From Pseudomicrostroma phylloplanum (taxonomy: Eukaryota > Basidiomycota > Exobasidiomycetes > Microstromatales), in assembly GCA_039545275.1 (NCBI GenBank), contig BCHS01000020.1, positions 186,001 through 250,000 on the forward strand: a DNA stretch of 64,000 nucleotides. Direction: 5' to 3'. Of the stretch, positions 57,650-64,000 are shown in pieces. How positions within the stretch are numbered: position 1 is the stretch's first letter; every line of letters starts with the position of its first letter. Both the position numbers and the translations under genes were made by a program. The notes beneath the pieces were generated by a model. The model did not search any database. It had not been told where the DNA came from and saw only the letters and a list, made by a program, of their open reading frames with translations.

Positions 57650-58290
57650 TTGTAGGAGAAGGGAATGGGAGGAGCATAAGGCAGGCCCGGTGGTCCTACC
57701 CGCCGTTCTCTCGTCAGTAGTCCAGTGCAGCGTGCCCAGTGGCGCAGCTCTAGGTTGCTTTGTACCATCTATCGTGCTCGTGTCTTGTTGTCTCTGTAAT
57801 AGCTACCCAGTCACGCTTTGCTATGTTTCGAGTAGAGAGTCTTGTGCTCGCTCATCCAGGACTCGGGCGCGGAGGTGGGTGTGGCCGGCAGTGGGTGAGC
57901 CGTGGCTTTGCCTGAGCAGGATTGAGCTCAGCCGAGCCGAGGCGATGCGCCCCAAATTTCGACTCCCGTAGACTAAGATCTCTTCCCTTGGCATAAGACT
58001 ACATAGATCTACCTTACCTTCCTACCTACAACGCCCTGGCCGAGCTCTGACGACGCATCCTTGAGCTCTCACCTACCCGGACACGGCCCCCACGCGCATT
58101 CACCACGTCGACCCGCTGAGCCAGACGAGTGAGCCCATCTCGTGCGATTGAGCTCACGGCTCCTCGCCAGGCTCTCGGCAATCCCAATCGCTCCTTCCCG
58201 GACTCCCCGGTCGCGCCCATCACATCTCATCTACGCCGCCTGCTACTGCCGCTGCTGCTGCTGCTGCTACAGCGAGTGATCTAAGACTAC
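57650..58290. other. Intergenic region and leader of the Zn2Cys6 gene
   Basis: The 3' flank of the preceding gene and the promoter of the Zn2Cys6 factor. A short CTG run sits at about 58250-58268, just upstream of the start codon at 58291. No gene is seen. Confidence 0.5.
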
Positions 58291-61200
58291 ATGTATCATT
58301 CTCGGCAGGGCATGCCTGCCGGCAACGGCAATGGCAACAATGGCGGCGCTGGACCTTCGGGATCCACGTCTTCCCTGCCGGCTTTCTCCCATCCACACTC
58401 CGGCATACGTACACCGCCCAACGGACATTCGCCCCATGCCTCACCCTATGCCACGCCCGCGCCAGTCTACCAGTATACGAGCATGAGCAGAGGAGGATCG
58501 GTCATGGCTGGTGGAACATGGACTCCTACCGAGAGCAACACTTCCAGAGCTGGTGGGGCTCACGTCAACGTGAAGAGTGAAGACGAGATGGACGAGGAAG
58601 AGGATGACGAGGATGAAGATGACGACGAAGATGACGAGGACGAGGATGATGACGATCTAGGCGACGGAGATGAAGATGGCGAGCCTGGTCAGGCTAACGG
58701 CAGTCACCGAAAGCGCAAGCGTGACGGGTCGAATGGAGCTGCCACAGGTCAACAACGCCGTCTTCAAGACTCACGAAGACAGGACTCTACCAACCGTTCC
58801 GCCTCTGGTATGAGCCCAGACCAGGGCGAACCAGATCAGGGAGGCTCGAGGAACCCCAAGCCCCCGCGGGGATCGAAGGCTTGTACTCACTGCCGGAAAC
58901 TCAAGATGAGGTGTACAGGTGGTGAGAATGGACCACCCTGCGATCGTTGCAAGCATTCCGGATATGTCTGTCACTTTGAGGAGAGCAATCGAGGCAAAAA
59001 GGCAGCTGCCAGCGCTGCTGCTGCTGCAAAGGCGAGAGCAGAGAAGGCCGTCGTGGCCAATGCTAGCAACCAAGCTCAGCCAGAAGAGCAAGGAAGCCCG
59101 AACAACTCCTTCTCAGCGGCGGGCATCAAAGGGGTCAGCAAAGCCAAGGGCAAGCAATCGAACGTAGACTTGGCAAAGAGCTTGGAAAAGATGGAGGCTA
59201 CGCTCAATACTGTACTTCGATCTATTCGAGACCCTTCACACGCCCATAGCCTTGGACATGCCAGTGGAATGCTCACGCGGCCTCATTCGCCCGTCCGCGA
59301 GCTGCTGCCTCCCACTCCTGCTGGCTCTTCCTCCCGTCGGGGTCTGATGGACCCTCCCACCAGTATCGCGCCGAGTCAGCTGACGGCCTCTGGAGGCGGA
59401 CCAGCTTGTACGATTCATCCATCACAGACGCAGACTCAGGCCAAGTATGCCTCAATGGCACCTGGCCTTGTGTCGTCGTCTGCGCCCAGCTCCTCCGCCT
59501 CGAGGCATCGAAGACCTCCTAGCCCTCGGCTACACTCGCTGCCTCCAGACAGCATGAACCCTCTAGGACTGCTCGCCGAGGCCAGTCTAGGGAATCAAAT
59601 GAGCTCGATGAGGAGGAGCAAGCAAGATAGCAGAGGAGGAGCTTCTGCAGGCGAAAGCAAAGATGGACGCCCAGATACTGCAGGAAGCAAGGGGGAAGAG
59701 ACTGAGGGCGCAGGCGGCGATGCGCAAGGCAAGAAGGGTGGGAACAAGTTCAAGCGCAAGGGTTCGCTCTCGGATGAGCCCGCCCTTGGCGTCGCAAGCA
59801 AGACCTACTTCCGACCTGGACCAATGTCGATGCTGCCTCTGCGCAAAGTCATCATCGACAGGGAGCTTCCCCCTGAGCTGCTGACCAGTGGAACAGTCAG
59901 TGATGCGGAGGTGCTCGACCTCTTCAGCATCTTCTTCCACAACTGCGATCAACACATCATCCTTCTAGACCCCGAGTGGCACACGCCTCAATTTGTTTGT
60001 GGCAGGTCGCCCTTCCTCTTTACAGTCATCCTCGCTATTGCTTCGCGATACTATACTGCACGGCCCGATCTTCACACCAAGTGTCTGCAGCAGGCAACAA
60101 AGGAAGCGTTCCGGTGCTTGGAGAAGGGCTACAAGTCTGTGGAAATTGTCCAGGCCTTCCTCTTGTTGACCATGTGGGGCCAGCCAGCCAAGAGGTTCGA
60201 GGAAGACAAGAGCTGGATCTTTGCTGGTATCGCGTTCCGAGTTGCCACAGATCTCAACCTGCATCGTAAGTCCGTAGCCAGCTTGCCAGGTCACCCACGT
60301 ACGGATGATCCTACTGTACTCGAGAGGGAGAAGGAGATCCGCAATCGTGAGAGGACCTGGATCTTCTGCTTCGTCGTGGATCGCTCTCTGAGTTCACAGA
60401 TGGGTAAGCCTAGCATGATCCGCGAGGACTACATCATTCGCAACAGTCGAGCCTGGGCTCTGGATCGACTTGCTCAACCGGCCGATGTCGCCCTCAGCGC
60501 CATCAGCGAATTTGTACGCTTGACTTCGAGGCAGATCGACCTCCTCTACTCGTCTGTCAGCTCAGTCACTGGTCTCAATGCCGATCTGGACTTTTCCAAC
60601 ATGATCCGGATCTTCTACGAGCAAATGGAGGAGTGGAGACACTTCTGGGGGGCTAGAGGTCTCGTCGTTGGCGACAGCCGCAATCGATTCCCCGCTATTC
60701 CTCCCTTCGACGAGACGCTTTCGGCGCGGGAGATTGAGATCTCTCAACTTTTCGCAGCGGCCAATAGGCCGACTCCGCCTCCCGACGACGCCGATCATAC
60801 CATGAGGACGCTGTACTACCTCATACAACAGGCTCCTCTTCGATACCACTACGCTTCTCTGACAGTCCACTCCTTTGGGTTGCAGTTCGGCAGCTCGATG
60901 GACCGAGGGCTCTACTTCTACAAGTGCTACGATGCAGCCAAGGCCCTCTTCTTTGCTGCCCGCGATGGAATGAGGCCAATCTTGCGCTACGCCCCCGATA
61001 CGCAGATCCTGCTCCTCTCATTTGCTCTCGTCTTCATGCTCAAGCTCACCAGGCCCACCTTTAGCAACTATGCTGATTGCGATGAGATCTTTAGCCTCGT
61101 GGAGGAAGGAGCAGATATGCTCGTGGAAGTGGCTGCTGGGCCCACGCATACCCCTGCGCTCTATGGACGCTTCTTGCGATCTACCTTGGCTCATGCTAAA

Positions 61201-62031
61201 GCGGAGAAACAGGGCCGTGGGACATGTGGTGCAGGTTCAACCTACAGTCGTTTCCCATCGCGTGCCGTCTCGCCGAACCAACAGCAGCAGCAGCAGCAGC
61301 AGCAGTCAGGAGCAGGTGTCAACATCGCAGACCTCACTCGTGGGCTCAACGAGGCGAACGGACACAACAACGGCTACCCCAATGGCAACAATGACCCCGC
61401 CTCAGCCTCGGCCGCTTTCAGCATCGGCGACTCCGGCGCGGACCCTATGCTCGGTACAGGGCCAGGTGGTCGTACCACGGGCCGCAATTCTCCTATCGGC
61501 GGGGAGCAAGGAGGACCAGATCTCAGCGGCGGCACTGGTCTTCCATTCAACGCCTCTACGATGTTCCCCTCGGCTTCGTCCACGAACATGGACTCGTCTT
61601 CGCTCATGCTCGACAATGTCTGGTGGTCCCAGCTTGTGCCTGCAGGTCTGGGCGGACCCTTAGACGGACTCAATGGCGGCATCGACATGCAGCCCGCTTC
61701 TGTCCCCTCTGACGACTCGGTCGGGGCGACACCTGGCAGCGGACATGGCGGACGTGGTGGAAGTGGCGACCACCACGATGCTTTTGCGGGACTGGCGGAC
61801 GATACCTCGGGCGAATACCACGGCGCGGGCACGGGCGTCACGCGGCCCAGCAGTCCGCATGGAGACGATTCTACTTCCGGAGCGGGAGGAAGTGGGACTG
61901 GTGGTCAGGCCGGTTCTGGAGGAGGAGGAGGTGGAGGAGGAGCAGGGGGAAAGGGCAAGGATTCTTCGTCTGGCGTGCTGAACCAGTTCGGCCCGGGCTA
62001 CCTGAGCTTCGATTTCTCGCATGGCTTTTGA
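58291..62031 (+). CDS. Zn2Cys6 binuclear-cluster transcription factor with fungal-specific regulatory domain
   Basis: A single exon of 1246 residues. A long acidic run (Glu/Asp, about 98-130) and a basic KRKR patch precede the zinc cluster at about 198-228, six Cys in the classic C-x2-C-x6-C ... C-x2-C-x6-C spacing, with CTHCRKLKMRC at the start. A basic Ala-rich stretch and a coiled-coil-like dimerisation helix (LAKSLEKMEATLNTVLRSI) follow. The fungal-specific middle homology region runs from about 540 to 950 (FSIFFHNCDQHIILLDPEW, then LLTMWGQPAKRFEEDKSW and RVATDLNLHRK). The C-terminus is disordered with a Gln tract near 1000 and Gly-rich ends. It acts in the nucleus as a DNA-binding regulator; the target pathway is unknown. 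The neighbours give no clue. Confidence 0.92.
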   Translation: MYHSRQGMPAGNGNGNNGGAGPSGSTSSLPAFSHPHSGIRTPPNGHSPHASPYATPAPVYQYTSMSRGGSVMAGGTWTPTESNTSRAGGAHVNVKSEDEMDEEEDDEDEDDDEDDEDEDDDDLGDGDEDGEPGQANGSHRKRKRDGSNGAATGQQRRLQDSRRQDSTNRSASGMSPDQGEPDQGGSRNPKPPRGSKACTHCRKLKMRCTGGENGPPCDRCKHSGYVCHFEESNRGKKAAASAAAAAKARAEKAVVANASNQAQPEEQGSPNNSFSAAGIKGVSKAKGKQSNVDLAKSLEKMEATLNTVLRSIRDPSHAHSLGHASGMLTRPHSPVRELLPPTPAGSSSRRGLMDPPTSIAPSQLTASGGGPACTIHPSQTQTQAKYASMAPGLVSSSAPSSSASRHRRPPSPRLHSLPPDSMNPLGLLAEASLGNQMSSMRRSKQDSRGGASAGESKDGRPDTAGSKGEETEGAGGDAQGKKGGNKFKRKGSLSDEPALGVASKTYFRPGPMSMLPLRKVIIDRELPPELLTSGTVSDAEVLDLFSIFFHNCDQHIILLDPEWHTPQFVCGRSPFLFTVILAIASRYYTARPDLHTKCLQQATKEAFRCLEKGYKSVEIVQAFLLLTMWGQPAKRFEEDKSWIFAGIAFRVATDLNLHRKSVASLPGHPRTDDPTVLEREKEIRNRERTWIFCFVVDRSLSSQMGKPSMIREDYIIRNSRAWALDRLAQPADVALSAISEFVRLTSRQIDLLYSSVSSVTGLNADLDFSNMIRIFYEQMEEWRHFWGARGLVVGDSRNRFPAIPPFDETLSAREIEISQLFAAANRPTPPPDDADHTMRTLYYLIQQAPLRYHYASLTVHSFGLQFGSSMDRGLYFYKCYDAAKALFFAARDGMRPILRYAPDTQILLLSFALVFMLKLTRPTFSNYADCDEIFSLVEEGADMLVEVAAGPTHTPALYGRFLRSTLAHAKAEKQGRGTCGAGSTYSRFPSRAVSPNQQQQQQQQQSGAGVNIADLTRGLNEANGHNNGYPNGNNDPASASAAFSIGDSGADPMLGTGPGGRTTGRNSPIGGEQGGPDLSGGTGLPFNASTMFPSASSTNMDSSSLMLDNVWWSQLVPAGLGGPLDGLNGGIDMQPASVPSDDSVGATPGSGHGGRGGSGDHHDAFAGLADDTSGEYHGAGTGVTRPSSPHGDDSTSGAGGSGTGGQAGSGGGGGGGGAGGKGKDSSSGVLNQFGPGYLSFDFSHGF

Positions 62032-62182
62032 TAATTTGGGTGGGGTCGCAGGCTTAGAAAGATACACGAGATACCCCGACTTCCCTTGTGCGGGCAGCCA
62101 GAGGTGGGAGAGAACAAGATGCCTATATTGTACTTTGAGTTTTCCATGACCACAAACCAACCTTTCTTCTCCGCTCAATGTC

Positions 62183-64000
62183 CTACTCGTCCTCGTCGTC
62201 CTTTGCGTAGATCTTCTTTGGCTCATTCACCTCCCAAGCCTTTGTGAACTTCCTCTCCTCCTCTCCATCCTTGCCCGCGGTGTGATACCGGAGCAAAGCC
62301 TCTCTAGGGTCTTCTTCCCTGGTATTGTCCCTGAAGATGCCCTGCACAACATGCTGCGTCGCCGCCGAACCGATCCGGCCACCCCTCCCCGGCCCGCTCA
62401 TCGGCACCTGAGGGATGCGGGAAATGGCAGGGTCCTTCCTCTCCCGCTCTAGACGGCGCTTCTTGGCTGCAGCGCTCTGCCCCTGCCCGCGAGAAGAGGC
62501 CGAGTCCGTCGCGCCTGGAGTGATGATGGGGCCGTGGAAACCCTCTTCCCCTGGCTCGGGAGATGGAGCGCGGGTGCGACGCGAAGTCGTCTTGCCTAGG
62601 GGGAGAAGAGCTCCACGCAGGGAGTGGCTGGGAGAGTAGAAGATGGTGCAGCTGCCCGAGGAGGTGGTGCTGAAGAGTTGATTGATCTTGGGGTGCCATT
62701 GTAGCTTGATGACCGAGTGCGGCTTGCTGCTTGGGGAAGCAGAGGGAACCTGTACGGACTGAACAGGGGAGAGGTCGAGGCGGGTGAAGATCTCGATGCA
62801 GCCACTTGTCGTGGCAGAGGAGGAGGCGGCAATATCGTCCCCTTCTTCTACTGCCTTGCCGCTCCTTGAGGCTGATGTGCCTGTCAAGACCGTCCGCTCA
62901 TCCGACGAGAAGATGACGCTCGTCTGTCCGTAGCTGTTCGGTAGCCCAGATCTCTCTGCCAACGGCTTCCGGAATGATCTGACGTCCCACAATTTGAGAG
63001 TATCGTCTCCTCCTCGGCTAGCTAGTGTCCTGCCGTCGGTAGAGACGACGACGCAGCTGGTATCCGTTCCTTTTGCATGAGCGCCTTCGATGGTCGAGTT
63101 AGGTCTCGAGTAAGACCCAGAAGTGGACCATAGATGCAGTGCGCCATCCGTGCAAGCGGCCGCCAGCGTCTTTCCATCATGACTGAAGGCATGTGTGCTG
63201 ACCTTTGTCCTTGCCCCTCGGTCCTTTGACTTGACACTGATGACCGTCTTCTGCTTGCGCCTGTCCTCGACGTCCCACAATCGTATTGTGGAATCAGCAC
63301 TGCTAGTGGCAAAGGTGTTGGCCTGGTTCGGCAACCAGCTACAAGACGTCACCTCGGCAACGTGCCCTGCCGTCTGCTTCATATCTCTGATGTACACATC
63401 TCCCTTCTGAAAAGTAGCAATCTCCCCACCTTCCCGATCGAAGAGCTTCGGCTGGCTAGTCCCGCTAATGGCGAGAAGCTGCTCACCGTTGTTAGACCAG
63501 GCCAGATCGTGGATCCAGTAGGAGCCAAAGGGTTGGAATGTCTTGAAGGGGAGGAGGGAGTTGGAGGACATGCCGCCAAAGTCCCACAACCGCACGTCAT
63601 AGTCGTACGAGCCCGTGGCTACACGAGCACCTGACGGGTCAACGGAAAGGGCTGAGACTGACTTTGTATGCTGAGAGAGGTGTAGTGTTGATCGAAAGGG
63701 CAGTGATGTACTCGAAGGGTCTGCTCCTATTGGCTCTGGGCCGAGATCGGCAGAAGAGTCGGAAGCATTGCCGTCATCGTCATCGTCATCCTCGTCGTCA
63801 TCGGGTAGCGCCGAAGCTGCGGCTCTCTCCTCCGCTGTGAGCCCATCATCCTCGTCATCCTCATCCTCGTCACTGTCTTCGGCTCTCCTCCTGCTAGCAG
63901 CCATGGGTCCCATTGCGGGCCCCTGTACCACCTTTGCGGAAGAAGTGGATGGCTTAGAGGAGAAGTCATGGCTGCCACTCCCGCTGCCGTTGCTGCTGCT
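62183..64000 (-). CDS. WDR70-like WD40 protein (5' end beyond the window)
   Basis: The frame is open from the window edge to the stop at 62183; the start lies outside, so at least 605 codons are present. The visible part opens with Ser/Gly-rich and highly acidic sequence, then a WD40 propeller: HTKSVSALSVDPSGARVATGSYDYDVRLWDFGGM, GTSQPKLFDREG, FQKGDVYIRDM-QTAGHVAEVTSCSW, SSADSTIRLWDVEDRRKQKTVI and RGGDDTLKLWD. The C-terminus reads EPKKIYAKDDEDE. This pattern is that of WDR70, which in fission yeast and humans works with the CRL4-DDB1 ligase in histone H2B ubiquitination and DNA-break resection. The gene converges on the Zn2Cys6 gene with 151 bp between. Family call good. Confidence 0.88.
   Translation of the reverse strand, partial: SSSNGSGSGSHDFSSKPSTSSAKVVQGPAMGPMAASRRRAEDSDEDEDDEDDGLTAEERAAASALPDDDEDDDDDDGNASDSSADLGPEPIGADPSSTSLPFRSTLHLSQHTKSVSALSVDPSGARVATGSYDYDVRLWDFGGMSSNSLLPFKTFQPFGSYWIHDLAWSNNGEQLLAISGTSQPKLFDREGGEIATFQKGDVYIRDMKQTAGHVAEVTSCSWLPNQANTFATSSADSTIRLWDVEDRRKQKTVISVKSKDRGARTKVSTHAFSHDGKTLAAACTDGALHLWSTSGSYSRPNSTIEGAHAKGTDTSCVVVSTDGRTLASRGGDDTLKLWDVRSFRKPLAERSGLPNSYGQTSVIFSSDERTVLTGTSASRSGKAVEEGDDIAASSSATTSGCIEIFTRLDLSPVQSVQVPSASPSSKPHSVIKLQWHPKINQLFSTTSSGSCTIFYSPSHSLRGALLPLGKTTSRRTRAPSPEPGEEGFHGPIITPGATDSASSRGQGQSAAAKKRRLERERKDPAISRIPQVPMSGPGRGGRIGSAATQHVVQGIFRDNTREEDPREALLRYHTAGKDGEEERKFTKAWEVNEPKKIYAKDDEDE

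Overview
This is a GC-rich, gene-dense piece of nuclear DNA from a basidiomycete fungus, most likely Ustilaginomycotina (the subphylum is an inference). The evidence is eukaryotic gene content (COPI alpha-subunit, SSU-processome proteins, Zn2Cys6 and GATA-like regulators, a CAP10/GT90 glycosyltransferase, a DUF6533-like seven-helix protein) and short introns of about 65-130 nt. Nearly all introns start GTGAGT and end CAG/TAG. I rebuilt 21 gene models by joining exons; every junction keeps frame and, where the family is recognised, restores the family sequence. There are no transposons, rRNA genes, convincing tRNAs or CRISPR arrays.

Layout. 0.5-7.1 kb: mitochondrial ribosomal protein bS21m (-), a secreted single-pass mucin-like membrane protein (+) and NAD-dependent glycerol-3-phosphate dehydrogenase (+). 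9.0-13.2 kb: a seven-helix membrane protein (+) and a mitochondrial (methyl)isocitrate lyase (+). 13.4-22.2 kb: a DHX29/DHX57-type DEIH helicase (-) divergent from a large low-complexity protein (+). 22.9-30.1 kb: an Ams2/SPT21-type GATA-like regulator (+) and a GT90 transferase (+). 30.5-41.5 kb: PWP2 (-), a Pyp1-like HAD phosphatase (+), TTI2 and SHQ1 (-, possibly one fused gene), an ABHD11/Imo32-like hydrolase (+) and IMP4 (+). 41.7-48.0 kb: coatomer alpha (-) and an unidentified protein (+). 48.7-54.9 kb: a two-helix membrane protein (-), an amino-acid transporter (+) and YIF1 (-). 56.4-64.0 kb: a myristoylation-motif protein (+), a Zn2Cys6 factor (+) and WDR70 (-, N-terminus off the window).

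Themes. PWP2, IMP4 and SHQ1 lie within 11 kb and all serve snoRNP or small-subunit biogenesis. YIF1 and coatomer alpha serve ER-Golgi traffic. The glycerol-3-phosphate dehydrogenase ends in a peroxisomal PTS1-like tripeptide, and three other proteins look mitochondrial.

The most interesting points are the in-frame intron that can join SHQ1 to TTI2, with the SHQ1 stop codon lying inside that intron; the SRL tail of the glycerol-3-phosphate dehydrogenase; an oversized, AT-rich intron in PWP2 with C/D-snoRNA-like boxes; an 82-nt pure C tract between convergent genes; and the long-loop GATA-like finger.
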